DNA of 64,000 nucleotides. Origin: Burkholderiales bacterium. Lineage in GTDB: Bacteria > Pseudomonadota > Gammaproteobacteria > Burkholderiales > Burkholderiaceae_C. The DNA lies in assembly GCA_021732385.1 (NCBI GenBank), contig JAKFVA010000011.1, positions 1-64,000 on the forward strand, given 5' to 3'. Below, in pieces: positions 28,781-39,123 of the stretch. A program made the translations under genes and the position numbers. The notes under the pieces were generated by a model. That model did no database searches, was not told where the DNA came from, and was given only the letters and a program-made list of their open reading frames with translations. Positions within the stretch are counted from its first letter, which is position 1. Each line of letters starts with the position of its first letter.

Positions 28781-29202
28781 GGCGCGGTCTGTGAAGCGGT
28801 GCTGGCGAGGTTGGGGGGCAATGCAAGTTGGGCCATCAGCGCAATCATGCGTGGGTCCTCGCCCACCGAGGCTTGCACTTCAAAGCGCACCGCCGGGTAC
28901 TGCTGGCGCAGCTGGTCAATCAGCTCGGGCAGGTCTTGCCGCGCGTGCTTGCCCACACCCAGAAACAGCGGCAGCACGCGCACCGTGGTGCAGCCGGCCG
29001 CAAGCAGCTGGGCGGTGGCCGTTGGCAGGTCAGGCTCGCACAGCTCCAGATAAGCGCAGCGCACTGGCAGCGCGGGCTGCATTTGCGTGATCTGCGCCGC
29101 CACGGCTTGCATCGGCGCAGACCACAGCGGGTCACGCGAGCCGTGCGCAAAAAGCACGATGCCAATCGTCTGGGGCGCTGCGGGGTTGCTCGTGGTTGTC
29201 AT
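28777..29202 (-). CDS. cbiX: Sirohydrochlorin chelatase (CbiX/SirB type)
   Basis: A 141-residue small CbiX-type chelatase. It contains the metal-binding LFAHGSRDP and LPLFLGVGKHARQDLP segments with active-site histidines. The ATG at 29202 has GAAGGT upstream. It inserts a divalent metal into sirohydrochlorin, and next to cysB the metal is probably iron for siroheme, the cofactor of sulfite reductase. Cobalt for cobalamin is the alternative. Confidence 0.88.
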   Translation of the reverse strand: MTTTSNPAAPQTIGIVLFAHGSRDPLWSAPMQAVAAQITQMQPALPVRCAYLELCEPDLPTATAQLLAAGCTTVRVLPLFLGVGKHARQDLPELIDQLRQQYPAVRFEVQASVGEDPRMIALMAQLALPPNLASTASQTAP

Positions 29203-29209
29203 AAGTGGG

Positions 29210-30310
29210 CTACCTTCTGAATACCAGCCAGCCAAACGCTGCCAGCGACACGGCGGTGTAAATCAACCCGGCTGAGGCGGCCGTCAGCCAGGGCATCCAG
29301 TTTTGCAGATTGCCGATGTAGCTGAATAAATTGTTCAGCAGAAAAAAACTGATGCCGGTCATGACGCCGCCAAACACATAGCCGGTAATACTGCCGCGCA
29401 CATGCAAGTACGCAAACGGCATGGCCAACACCACCATCACCAGGCAGCTCAAGGGGTAGAAGACTTTTTTCCAGAATTCAATGGCATAGCGCTGCGAGGT
29501 CTGGCCGTTGCTGTTGAGGTGCTGGATGTAGTGAAACAAATCCAGCGTGCTCATGCGCTCGGGTTTCAAAATCGCTACCGACACCATTTCCGCCGTAATG
29601 GCGGTGGGCCAACGCAAGCCGTCGCTCTGGCTACGCTGGACAATGGCTGAATCAGGGTTGGGCTGGTCAAACGCGGTGCGGCGTGCGTCGGCCAGCAGCC
29701 AACCACCGGGTACAAACTCGGCTGCGGCGCTCTCTATCGTGGCTTGTAGCTTGCCCTGCCTGTCAAATTCGAAAATACGCAGGTTACGTAATTGGCCATC
29801 AGGAGTGAGCGCGCCCACATTCACGGCAAAACTGCGGTCGGCCTGTTTTTCTTTCAGCCAGGCACCGGTCTGGCCCACGGTAATGCGATCCAAAAAGCGG
29901 CTTTTCAGCAACTGTGCGCTGCGGTCTGCCAGCGGTGCTACATAGTCGCCCACAGCAAAAGTCAACATGGTGAAAACCGCTCCCAACAACAGCAGTACGC
30001 GCAGGGTGCGCCAGGGCCCCAGGCCGCTGGTGCGCAAAATGGTGTATTCAGAGCTTTGCGCCAGCCGTGCCATGACAAATATGCTGCCAATCAACACCGC
30101 AATTGGCAGCAGTTCATACAGGTGGCTGGGTACCAGTAGCAGCACATAAACCAGGGCATGGGTGAGCTGGTAAGTGGCGCCTTCGCCCTTGCCCAGGTTT
30201 TGCAGTTCGTCCACAAAATCAAAAAAGAAAAACAGTGAGAGAAAGCCCAGCGTGACAAACGACACCGCGGCCAGCACTTCACCGTAGATCAGGCGGCGTA
30301 TGGTTTTCAT
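29210..30310 (-). CDS. lptG: LPS export permease LptG
   Basis: A 366-residue inner-membrane protein of the YjgP/YjgQ family. Three hydrophobic segments lie at each end, around a periplasmic domain of about 150 residues. The N-terminus MKTIRRLIYGEVLAAVSF is typical. It forms the LptB2FG extractor that moves lipopolysaccharide to the LptA bridge. The start overlaps the lptF stop by 4 nt. Confidence 0.94.
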   Translation of the reverse strand: MKTIRRLIYGEVLAAVSFVTLGFLSLFFFFDFVDELQNLGKGEGATYQLTHALVYVLLLVPSHLYELLPIAVLIGSIFVMARLAQSSEYTILRTSGLGPWRTLRVLLLLGAVFTMLTFAVGDYVAPLADRSAQLLKSRFLDRITVGQTGAWLKEKQADRSFAVNVGALTPDGQLRNLRIFEFDRQGKLQATIESAAAEFVPGGWLLADARRTAFDQPNPDSAIVQRSQSDGLRWPTAITAEMVSVAILKPERMSTLDLFHYIQHLNSNGQTSQRYAIEFWKKVFYPLSCLVMVVLAMPFAYLHVRGSITGYVFGGVMTGISFFLLNNLFSYIGNLQNWMPWLTAASAGLIYTAVSLAAFGWLVFRR

Positions 30311-31467
30311 GCGGGTTGCGCCAAGGTGTTTTGGCGCAGGCGCTTGCGGCTCAACAGGTCGCGCCAGGCCATGCCTTGGTTACGCTGCCACAGCCACAGA
30401 AGCGTCATGCCCAGCACACTGCCGTGCAGCAACGCCAGCATGACGGGAAAAGAAATCTTGCCCTGGGCGATCCAGTTTTGGCTCAGGTTGAGCAAATTGA
30501 AATAGACCACAAAAGCCAGCAGGGCAAATATCAGATTCAAGCTGCGCCCGGCGCGCGGGTTGACACGTGAAACTGCCGTGGCGATCACCACAAAATTCAG
30601 CGCCGAGAGCATCAACCCGATGCGCCAGGCCAGCTCGCCCAGGTTGGCGTTGCTGGGTTCGCTCAGCAAACTCAGGCTGCTTTGCTGCTTGGGCAGCAGG
30701 GCGTCGGTTCGCGCCAGTATGTTGGCGTTGATTTGCACGCCATACTCCTTGAACTCGCTGATGCGCAGATCGGCTTGGCTGGTGCTGCTGGCGCCGCTTT
30801 GACTGTCACCAGATGCTGCGGGCAACGGAATCTCAAGCCGCTGGCCGTTTTGCAAAAGCAAAAAGCGCTGGTCGTTGATGCTGTCAATGCGGCCGCTGCG
30901 CGCGGCGGTAATGGACTGCTTGCCCCGCTCAGTAGCCGAGATGAAGACGTTGTTGCCAACCTTGTCGTCCAGTGTGTCCTTGTCAATGAAAAACACCCGA
31001 TTTCCACTGGATGATTCACGGAACTGGCCGGGCGTGATGCGCTCCAGGTCGCCGCGCTTTTCATAGCGCTCACTGAGTTCACGCGTTTGCTGGTTGGCCC
31101 AGGGCCAAGCCAGCAGGGCCAGCAGGCCAATGCTCAGCAAAATAGGCCATGAAAAACGCAGCAACGGATTCAGTAGTCCCACCAACGACTGGCCGCTGGT
31201 GAACCAAATCACCATTTCGCTGTCCTTGTACATGCGAGACAACACGCCCACGATGGCAATAAACAGGCTGAGCGCCAGCAGCGTGGGCAAGTGGGCCAGC
31301 ACGGTGTAGCCCAGCACCAGCAGCACGTCAGAGGGGTTGATATTGCCGCGCGAGGCCAGCCGCAGGGTGCGGATCAGCATCATGGTCATGACAATGGTGG
31401 CCAGTACCACCAGCGTCGCGCCAAAGCTTTGTGACAACTCCTTGCGCAGGGCAGAATGCAATAACAT
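30307..31467 (-). CDS. lptF: LPS export permease LptF
   Basis: A 386-residue YjgP/YjgQ permease beginning MLLHSALRKELSQSFGAT, with the same six-segment and periplasmic-domain layout as LptG. It is the first gene of the minus-strand block lptF-lptG-cbiX-cysB-aminotransferase. It diverges from pepA, and only 23 nt separate the two start codons, so their promoters must overlap. Confidence 0.94.
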   Translation of the reverse strand: MLLHSALRKELSQSFGATLVVLATIVMTMMLIRTLRLASRGNINPSDVLLVLGYTVLAHLPTLLALSLFIAIVGVLSRMYKDSEMVIWFTSGQSLVGLLNPLLRFSWPILLSIGLLALLAWPWANQQTRELSERYEKRGDLERITPGQFRESSSGNRVFFIDKDTLDDKVGNNVFISATERGKQSITAARSGRIDSINDQRFLLLQNGQRLEIPLPAASGDSQSGASSTSQADLRISEFKEYGVQINANILARTDALLPKQQSSLSLLSEPSNANLGELAWRIGLMLSALNFVVIATAVSRVNPRAGRSLNLIFALLAFVVYFNLLNLSQNWIAQGKISFPVMLALLHGSVLGMTLLWLWQRNQGMAWRDLLSRKRLRQNTLAQPA

Positions 31468-31490
31468 GGTCGATTAGGAAAAATGCAATT

Positions 31491-32957
<1,467 letters not shown>

Positions 32958-32969
32958 GGCGGTGCTGCC

Positions 32970-33410
32970 GTGACTGAGATTGCCTTTCATACCCAGGTGC
33001 CAGACAAGCTGGGGTATTGCTGCCGTCTGCTACGCAAGGCCACGGCAAGCGGTGCGCAGGTCTGGGTGCAGGGCGAACCAGCGCAGTTGCAACTGCTTGA
33101 TGCCGCGCTGTGGACCTTTGCCCCGCTCGATTTTGTGCCGCACTGCCTGGCTACGGCGGATGCCGCTGTGCTGGCGACCTCACCCGTGGTGCTAGGCGCG
33201 CCAGACCAGCCGCCTACCCATCACCAGGTGTTACTCAATTGGGGCGACTCCGTACCCAGCGGCTTTGAGAGTTTTGCCCGGGTGATTGAGATTGTCAGTT
33301 TGCAAGATGAGGATCGGCGTTTGGCCCGCCTGCGCTGGAAGCATTACAGCGGGCGCGGCTACCCTGTAACGGCCCATGAGCAAAAAACCAACGAGGCGCA
33401 ACCCGGCTAA
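32970..33410 (+). CDS. holC: DNA polymerase III subunit chi
   Basis: A 146-residue chi subunit with GTG start at 32970. It is recognised by IAFHTQVPDKLGYCCRLLRKA at the N-terminus and LDFVPHC in the middle, and by its position just after pepA. Chi links the clamp loader to single-stranded DNA-binding protein. Confidence 0.92.
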   Translation: MTEIAFHTQVPDKLGYCCRLLRKATASGAQVWVQGEPAQLQLLDAALWTFAPLDFVPHCLATADAAVLATSPVVLGAPDQPPTHHQVLLNWGDSVPSGFESFARVIEIVSLQDEDRRLARLRWKHYSGRGYPVTAHEQKTNEAQPG

Positions 33411-33512
33411 ACCCCCTCGATGGCTCCTGACCCCCGGACATATCCGGTGGTTGCGGCCTGTAAATTGCTTTAATCTGCGCTGTGAAAACTGTTTTACCAA
33501 CCTGGAGGATTT

Positions 33513-34649
33513 ATGCAAAAAATTAACTTCGCCCTGATGGCTGTCAGCGGTACCGTGGCAGTGTGTGGCATGGCCAACGCGCAAGAGGTGCAGGTCGTCA
33601 AGATCGGCCATGTGGCACCTATATCGGGCTCGCAAGCCCACTATGGCCGCGACAACGAGAACGGCACGCGCATGGCCATTGAAGACCTGAACGCGCAAAA
33701 CCTGGTGATTGGCGGAAAGAAAATCCGCTTTGAAATCCAGGCTGAAGACGACGCCGCCGACCCCAAGCAGGGTGCTGCCGTGGCGCAAAAGCTGTGCGAC
33801 GCCAAAGTGGCTGGCGTGGTGGGCCACCTGAACTCGGGCACCACCATCCCCGCCTCCAAAATCTACAACGACTGCGGCTTGCCCCACGTTACCGGTGCGG
33901 CCACCAACCCCAACCTCACCAAGCCGGGCTACAAAACCACCTACCGCATCATTGCCAACGACCTCGCCCTGGGCGCTGGCCTCGCGTTTTATGCCGCGGA
34001 TGCACTCAAGCTCAAGAACATTGCCGTAATTGACGACCGCACCGCCTACGGCCAGGGCGTGGCCGAGGTGTTCAAGCGCACCATCAAAACCAAGGGCGTA
34101 GCGCTGGCAGACGAGCAGTTCACCACCGACAAAGCCACCGATTTCATGGCCATTCTGACCGCCATCAAGGCCAAAAAACCCGACGCCATCTTCTACGGCG
34201 GCATGGACGCGCAAGCCGGCCCGATGCTGCGCCAAATTGAGCAATTGGGCATGGGCAACGTCAAGTTCTTTGGCGGCGACGGCATTTGCACCAGCGAGAT
34301 CGTCAAGCTTGCGGCGGGTGCCAAAACCATCAATAACGTGGTCTGTGCCGAAGGCGCGGCTTCGCTCAAGAAAATGCCTGGGGGTGAAGCCTGGAAGAAG
34401 CGCTACGACGCCAAATACCCCGGCCAGTACCAGATCTACAGCCCCTACACCTACGACGCCACCTTTGTGCTGGTTGACGCCATGAAGCGCGCCAACTCGG
34501 TCGACCCTAAGGTCTACACCGCCAAGCTGATCGAGACCAACATGACCGGCGTGACAGCAAAAATTGCCTTTGACGCCACCGGTGAAATCAAGAACCCGGC
34601 CATGACGCTGTATGTTTACAAAAACGGCGAGAAATTCCCGCTGAATTGA
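33513..34649 (+). CDS. Branched-chain amino acid-type ABC substrate-binding protein
   Basis: A 378-residue periplasmic binding protein of the LivJ/LivK family. A signal peptide ends at MANAQ, and the mature part begins VVKIGHVAPISGSQAHYG. Other family stretches are HLNSGTTIPAS and DDRTAYGQGVAEVF. GGAGG lies before the ATG. It stands alone, with a strong terminator just after the stop, and has no adjacent permease; it may share the importer at 43.5-47.1 kb (inference). An inverted repeat CCGGA-CATA-TCCGG lies upstream at 33434-33447. Confidence 0.9.
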   Translation: MQKINFALMAVSGTVAVCGMANAQEVQVVKIGHVAPISGSQAHYGRDNENGTRMAIEDLNAQNLVIGGKKIRFEIQAEDDAADPKQGAAVAQKLCDAKVAGVVGHLNSGTTIPASKIYNDCGLPHVTGAATNPNLTKPGYKTTYRIIANDLALGAGLAFYAADALKLKNIAVIDDRTAYGQGVAEVFKRTIKTKGVALADEQFTTDKATDFMAILTAIKAKKPDAIFYGGMDAQAGPMLRQIEQLGMGNVKFFGGDGICTSEIVKLAAGAKTINNVVCAEGAASLKKMPGGEAWKKRYDAKYPGQYQIYSPYTYDATFVLVDAMKRANSVDPKVYTAKLIETNMTGVTAKIAFDATGEIKNPAMTLYVYKNGEKFPLN

Positions 34650-34666
34650 GGTTTGGCAGTTTCAGC

Positions 34667-34694
34667 AAGCCGGGCTTTGGCCCGGCTTTTTTTT
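34667..34694 (+). terminator. Rho-independent terminator
   Basis: A stem of GCCGGGC and GCCCGGC with a TTTG-like loop is followed by a run of T residues. It lies 18 nt after the binding-protein stop codon. Confidence 0.9.
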
Positions 34695-35049
34695 GCTCTT
34701 AAAAGTAGAGTAAAAAACCATAGCGCTACCCGCATATATCCATTGGCTTGGTGTTCATTTTGATGCTTGAGAATGGCCCTAAAAATATAAAAATTGATTT
34801 TTTCAGGGCACTGCGCAGCGTACAAACACGCGCGACACCGAAAAATCAGAAAAAAACGACATTATTTAGATATTAAAAGTGGGTAAAACTGTTTACTGGC
34901 GTGCAGGTAACGCTATGGATTTTTGCTATAGTTTTTGCGGTTAATTGCTGACTTTCGGTTCGCCAAGGTTGCTCTTTAGCCTGTTAGGCGCTGCTGGCTA
35001 AGGTTTTGCCATTTTTCAATTGCCTAGGGTTTGCACTAATCATTGGTTG
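34695..35049. other. AT-rich gene-free stretch upstream of the paa operon
   Basis: About 355 bases with markedly lower GC than the surroundings and no convincing reading frame. It contains A/T tracts and a CTAT...ATAG inverted element near 34913-34931. No transposon ends, tRNA or conserved RNA could be recognised. Confidence 0.5.
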
Positions 35050-35096
35050 TTGCATTCAGAAGCGCTATCTTTGTAATATACCGACTGTTCGGTCAA
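35050..35096 (+). promoter_or_regulatory. paa operon promoter with overlapping TetR-type (PaaR) operator
   Basis: A -35 box TTGCAT (35050-35055), 18-bp spacer and -10 box TAATAT (35074-35079) lie about 50 nt before paaG. Immediately after the -10 is the inverted repeat ACCGA-CTGT-TCGGT (35080-35093). This matches the style of operators bound by TetR-type PaaR regulators, and a TetR gene ends the paa cluster. Binding at the transcription start would repress; relief by phenylacetyl-CoA is the family rule. Confidence 0.7.
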
Positions 35097-35127
35097 TTAA
35101 TTATGGCCATTCAAAACAGAAAGCTTT

Positions 35128-35919
35128 ATGGCAGACGATTTAGTGCTAGTCAAACAAACGGGCGCGGTGCGCACGCTAATGCTGAATCGCCCGCACGCGC
35201 TCAACAGTTTTACCAAGGAATTGCATCTGGCCTTGTTGGAAGCGCTTGAAGCCGCCGCGCAAGACACCGGCGTGTGCTGCGTAGTGCTCACGGGCGCAGG
35301 CCGGGGGTTTTGTGCCGGGCAAGACCTGGCGGAGGTAACGCCTGCACCCGGCGCAGCGCCGGTGGATTTGGGTCCGGTGGTGGCGGGCCGCTATATGCCG
35401 CTGATGTTGCGCATCCGCAGCATGCCGGTGCCTGTGCTGGCGGCGGTCAATGGCGTGGCCGCAGGCGCGGGTGCCAATTTGGCGCTGGGCTGCGATCTGG
35501 TAGTGGCCGCGCGTTCGGCCAGCTTCATTCAGGCGTTCACCAAAATCGGCTTGCTGCCCGACAGCGGCGGCACATGGCTGCTGCCGCGTCTGCTGGGCCG
35601 CGCGCAGGCACTGGGCCTGGCCCTGCTGGGCGACAAACTGCCCGCGCAAGAGGCAAAGGACATTGGTTTGATCTGGCAGTGCGTGGACGACGACGCGTTG
35701 GAAACCGCGGCGCAGGCTTTGGCCCAGCGCCTGGCCGCCATGCCCACCCAGGCGCTGGTAGCCACCCGCCAGGCGCTGGACGCCGCCCAACACCTGGACA
35801 TGGCGGCCGCCCTGGAAATGGAAGCGCGCCAGCAGCAGACCCTGGGTTTTGCACACGATTACCGCGAGGGCGTGCAAGCCTTCTTTGACAAGCGCACGCC
35901 TGTATTTACCGACCGCTGA
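35128..35919 (+). CDS. paaG: Ring 1,2-epoxyphenylacetyl-CoA isomerase PaaG
   Basis: A 263-residue enoyl-CoA hydratase/isomerase (crotonase) family protein with GRGFCAGQDL and the oxyanion segment GVAAGAGANLALGCD. In phenylacetate catabolism it converts ring-epoxyphenylacetyl-CoA to the oxepin form. It is the first gene after the paa promoter. Assignment to PaaG rather than PaaF rests on length, sequence style and position, since both are crotonases. Confidence 0.87.
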   Translation: MADDLVLVKQTGAVRTLMLNRPHALNSFTKELHLALLEALEAAAQDTGVCCVVLTGAGRGFCAGQDLAEVTPAPGAAPVDLGPVVAGRYMPLMLRIRSMPVPVLAAVNGVAAGAGANLALGCDLVVAARSASFIQAFTKIGLLPDSGGTWLLPRLLGRAQALGLALLGDKLPAQEAKDIGLIWQCVDDDALETAAQALAQRLAAMPTQALVATRQALDAAQHLDMAAALEMEARQQQTLGFAHDYREGVQAFFDKRTPVFTDR

Positions 35920-35947
35920 AACACCAGCACAAGCCCCCCCAACCACC

Positions 35948-36406
35948 ATGAGCCAGCCCAGCACACCCCAGGAAATTGCCGATCAGGTCCATCGCGGCCT
36001 ATGGGCCAACGACCACGCCAGCCAGGGCCTGGGCATGCAGGTGCTTGAAATCGCCGCTGGCCGCGCCGTACTGGCCATGGCGGTGCGCGGTGACATGCTC
36101 AACGGCCACGCCACCTGCCACGGGGGTTTTATTTCGGCACTGGCCGATTCGGCCTTCGCCTTTGCCTGCAATTCCTACAACGAGTTGACGGTGGCATCGG
36201 GTTTTTCCATCGACTTTCTGGCCCCCGCCCGTCTGGGCGACGTGCTCACCGCCACCTGCACCGAGGTTTCCAAAGCCGGACGCACTGGTGTCTATGACGC
36301 ATTGGTGCGCAACCAGCAGGGCGAGCGCATTGCGGTGTTTCGCGGCCGCTCTTACACTATCAAGGGCAAGCCTGCAGTGGCTAACGCACGGGAAGCCGCA
36401 CCATGA
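35948..36406 (+). CDS. paaI: Hydroxyphenylacetyl-CoA thioesterase PaaI
   Basis: A 152-residue hot-dog fold thioesterase. The family signature GHATCHGGFISALADSAFAFA is present. It hydrolyses stalled CoA intermediates to recover CoA during phenylacetate breakdown. The start at 35948 (MSQPSTPQ) avoids an N-terminal extension that overlaps paaG. The stop overlaps the start of paaK in ATGA. Confidence 0.92.
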   Translation: MSQPSTPQEIADQVHRGLWANDHASQGLGMQVLEIAAGRAVLAMAVRGDMLNGHATCHGGFISALADSAFAFACNSYNELTVASGFSIDFLAPARLGDVLTATCTEVSKAGRTGVYDALVRNQQGERIAVFRGRSYTIKGKPAVANAREAAP

Positions 36407-37707
36407 CTGGCCAGCAGCCAACTCTGGATGACCTGGAGCCCATCGAGCGTGCCAGCCAGGACGAGTTGCAGGCCCTGCAACTCACACGGCTGCGCTGGAC
36501 GCTGCAGCACGCTTATGACAACGTGGCGCATTACCAGCAGGCGTTTGACGCCAAAGGCGTGCATCCGCAGGACTTGAAGTCACTTGCCGACCTGGCGAAA
36601 TTTCCTTTCACCGCCAAGCAGGACCTGCGCAACAACTACCCCTTTGGCCTGTTTGCCGTGCCGCGCGAGCAGGTCGTGCGCATCCACGCCTCGTCCGGCA
36701 CCACCGGCAAACCCACCGTTGTCGGCTATACCCAAAACGACATCGATACCTGGGCCCATCTGGTGGCGCGTTCCATCCGCGCATCGGGCGGGCGCGCTGG
36801 CGACATCGTGCAGGTGGTTTATGGCTATGGCCTGTTTACCGGCGGGCTGGGCGCGCATTACGGCGCTGAGCGCTTGGGCTGCACGGTCATCCCCATGTCA
36901 GGTGGGCAGACCGAGAAGCAGGTGCAAGTCATTACCGACTTCAAGCCCCGCATCATCATGGTCACGCCCAGCTACATGCAAGTCATCATCGAAGAAATGC
37001 GCCGGCAGGGGATTGACCCGCGCAGCACCTCGCTGCGCATCGGCATCTTTGGTGCCGAGCCCTGGACGGAGGCGATGCGCAAAGACATAGAGGACAGCGC
37101 CGGCATTGACGCGGTGGATATTTACGGACTCTCGGAGGTCATGGGGCCCGGCGTGGCCAATGAGTGCATCGAAAGCAAGGACGGCCCGGTGATTTGGGAA
37201 GACCATTTCTACCCCGAGGTCATCAACCCCGAGACGGGCGAGGTAGTGCCTGATGGACAAGAGGGCGAGCTGGTTTTCACCACGCTAACCAAAGAAGCGC
37301 TGCCCGTGATTCGCTACCGCACCCGCGATTTGACGCGCCTGCTGCCGCCCACCGCCCGCAGCATGCGCCGCATCGGCAAGATTGTGGGCCGCAGCGACGA
37401 CATGTTGATCATTCGTGGCGTCAACCTGTTTCCCACGCAAATTGAAGAGCTGATCTTGCAGCAGGGCCAGCTCAGCGGGCAATACCAACTGGTGGTAACG
37501 CGTGAGGGGCTGCTTGATGAAGTGCAGGTGCACTGCGAGGTGCTGCCAGGCGTTTCGGTGGATGCGGCGCGACTTGGCGCGGCCCTGCAAGAGCGCATCA
37601 AGACCCTGATTGGCGTGAGCACCCGCGTGCAGGTTGGCGCACCGGGCTCGATTGAGCGCACGCTGGTGGGCAAGGCCCGGCGCGTGATTGACAAGCGCCC
37701 CCGGTGA
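36403..37707 (+). CDS. paaK: Phenylacetate--CoA ligase PaaK
   Basis: A 434-residue adenylate-forming ligase. The AMP-binding loop [16 protein letters not shown] (about residues 90-105), [15 protein letters not shown] and RTRDLTRLL match PaaK. It activates phenylacetate to phenylacetyl-CoA, the pathway entry and the family inducer. Length is normal. Confidence 0.96.
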   Translation: MTGQQPTLDDLEPIERASQDELQALQLTRLRWTLQHAYDNVAHYQQAFDAKGVHPQDLKSLADLAKFPFTAKQDLRNNYPFGLFAVPREQVVRIHASSGTTGKPTVVGYTQNDIDTWAHLVARSIRASGGRAGDIVQVVYGYGLFTGGLGAHYGAERLGCTVIPMSGGQTEKQVQVITDFKPRIIMVTPSYMQVIIEEMRRQGIDPRSTSLRIGIFGAEPWTEAMRKDIEDSAGIDAVDIYGLSEVMGPGVANECIESKDGPVIWEDHFYPEVINPETGEVVPDGQEGELVFTTLTKEALPVIRYRTRDLTRLLPPTARSMRRIGKIVGRSDDMLIIRGVNLFPTQIEELILQQGQLSGQYQLVVTREGLLDEVQVHCEVLPGVSVDAARLGAALQERIKTLIGVSTRVQVGAPGSIERTLVGKARRVIDKRPR

Positions 37708-37730
37708 TTCATTTTTCAAGGAGCCAAGAC

Positions 37731-38741
37731 ATGTACACCCAAGCCATGGACACCCTGCCGCCCGATGCGGCCAGCAACGTAGCGCCCCTGCGCAGCGCCG
37801 AAGAAGCGGCTTTGCAAGCACGCTTTGACGCCCGCATCGACGCCGGTGATTTCATTGAGGCCAAGGACTGGATGCCCGAGAACTACCGCAAAACCTTGAC
37901 CCGCCAGATCAGCCAGCACGCGCACTCCGAGATTGTTGGCATGCTGCCCGAGGGCAACTGGATCAGCCGCGCCCCCACGCTCAAGCGCAAGGCGATCTTG
38001 CTGGCCAAGGTGCAAGACGAAGCTGGCCACGGCCTTTACCTCTATGCCGCCGCCGAAACCCTGGGCACCTCGCGCGACCAATTGACGCAGGCGCTACTCA
38101 CAGGCAAGGCCAAGTACAGCAGCATCTTCAACTACCCCACCTTGAGCTGGGCCGATGTGGGCTGTATTGGCTGGCTCGTCGATGGCGCGGCCATCATGAA
38201 CCAGGTGCCGATTTGCCGCTGCTCGTACGCGCCGTATGCACGCGCCATGATCCGCATCTGCCGCGAGGAGAGCTTCCACCAGCGCCAGGGCTTTGAGTCG
38301 CTGCTGACCATCATGACGCAGGGCACGGCGGCGCAAAAAGCCATGGTGCAAGCGGCGGTGAACCGCTGGTGGTGGCCCACGGTGATGATGTTTGGCCCGC
38401 CCGATGACCAGTCGCCCAACTCGGCGCAGTCGATGCGCTGGGGCATCAAGCGCGTTTCGAATGACGAATTGCGGCAAAAATTCATTGACGCGGCGGTGGA
38501 GCAAGCCAGGGTGCTGGGCGTTACGCTGCCTGACCCCGATTTGCAGTGGAACGCGGCGCGTGGCGCACATGACCATGGCACCATTAACTGGGCTGAGTTC
38601 TGGCAAGTGATTGCCGGCGACGGCCCCTGCAACCGCGAACGCCTAGCCGCGCGCGTCGATGCCTGGGAAGAGGGCGCATGGGTGCGCGAGGCAGCGCTGG
38701 CGTATGCACAAAAGCAAGTGCCCGAGGCGCTGGCGGCATGA
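37731..38741 (+). CDS. paaA: 1,2-phenylacetyl-CoA epoxidase catalytic subunit PaaA
   Basis: A 336-residue di-iron monooxygenase subunit. Iron ligand motifs [12 protein letters not shown] and [13 protein letters not shown] are visible. It inserts one oxygen atom into the ring of phenylacetyl-CoA with PaaB, PaaC and PaaE. The ATG at 37731 has AAGGAG upstream. Confidence 0.96.
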   Translation: MYTQAMDTLPPDAASNVAPLRSAEEAALQARFDARIDAGDFIEAKDWMPENYRKTLTRQISQHAHSEIVGMLPEGNWISRAPTLKRKAILLAKVQDEAGHGLYLYAAAETLGTSRDQLTQALLTGKAKYSSIFNYPTLSWADVGCIGWLVDGAAIMNQVPICRCSYAPYARAMIRICREESFHQRQGFESLLTIMTQGTAAQKAMVQAAVNRWWWPTVMMFGPPDDQSPNSAQSMRWGIKRVSNDELRQKFIDAAVEQARVLGVTLPDPDLQWNAARGAHDHGTINWAEFWQVIAGDGPCNRERLAARVDAWEEGAWVREAALAYAQKQVPEALAA

Positions 38742-39118
38742 GCATTACAAATGGCGGCGTTGAGGTGCCCTCCCCTGCACAGGGGAGGGATGGGGAGGGG
38801 TCGGGCCCAGCCCTGCCGCAGGCCATCGGTGCTGAAAGCACCGAATGGCCACTGTGGGAAGTTTTTCTGCGCAGCAAGGCGGGCCTGGACCACAAGCACT
38901 GCGGCAGCCTGCACGCTGCGGATGCCGCCATGGCAATTCAACTGGCGCGCGATGTGTATACCCGGCGGCAGGAAGGCGTGAGCATCTGGGTGGTGCCCTC
39001 ACTGCATATCACCGCCAGCGACCCCGGCGACAAGGCCATGTACTTCGATCCGATGGAAGACAAGGTCTACCGCCACCCCACGTTCTACAAACTGCCCGGC
39101 GCGGTAGACCACATGTGA
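38738..39118 (+). CDS. paaB: Phenylacetyl-CoA epoxidase subunit PaaB with extended N-terminus
   Basis: A 126-residue protein, about 30 residues longer than usual for PaaB (around 95). The normal body begins [19 protein letters not shown] and continues through the family core. The extra N-terminal part is encoded by a GC-rich palindromic repeat (38768-38800) that stays in frame. No alternative start lies nearer the body. The ATG overlaps the paaA stop (ATGA). PaaB is needed for assembly and activity of the epoxidase. Confidence 0.9.
   Translation: MSITNGGVEVPSPAQGRDGEGSGPALPQAIGAESTEWPLWEVFLRSKAGLDHKHCGSLHAADAAMAIQLARDVYTRRQEGVSIWVVPSLHITASDPGDKAMYFDPMEDKVYRHPTFYKLPGAVDHM
38768..38800. repeat. 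GC-rich palindromic repeat inside the 5' end of paaB
   Basis: CCCTCCCCT (38768-38776) and AGGGGAGGG (38781-38789) form an inverted repeat with loop GCAC, followed by TGGGGAGGGG (38791-38800). It looks like the intergenic REP-type elements of this bacterial group, here lying inside a coding region in frame. The palindrome is seen directly; its status as a mobile or repeated element is inferred. Confidence 0.6.
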
Positions 39119-39123
39119 GCGCC

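Noticed and set aside
27911-29053. Plus-strand 380-codon open frame opposite cysB and cbiX
   Set aside because: Lies across two well-supported minus-strand genes and has no recognisable domains.
33434-33447. CCGGA-CATA-TCCGG inverted repeat treated as a terminator for holC
   Set aside because: No T tract on either side and too short a stem; kept only as a possible operator note for the next gene.
34695-35049. Possible mobile-element remnant in the AT-rich gap before the paa operon
   Set aside because: No terminal repeats, target duplication or transposase fragments were seen.
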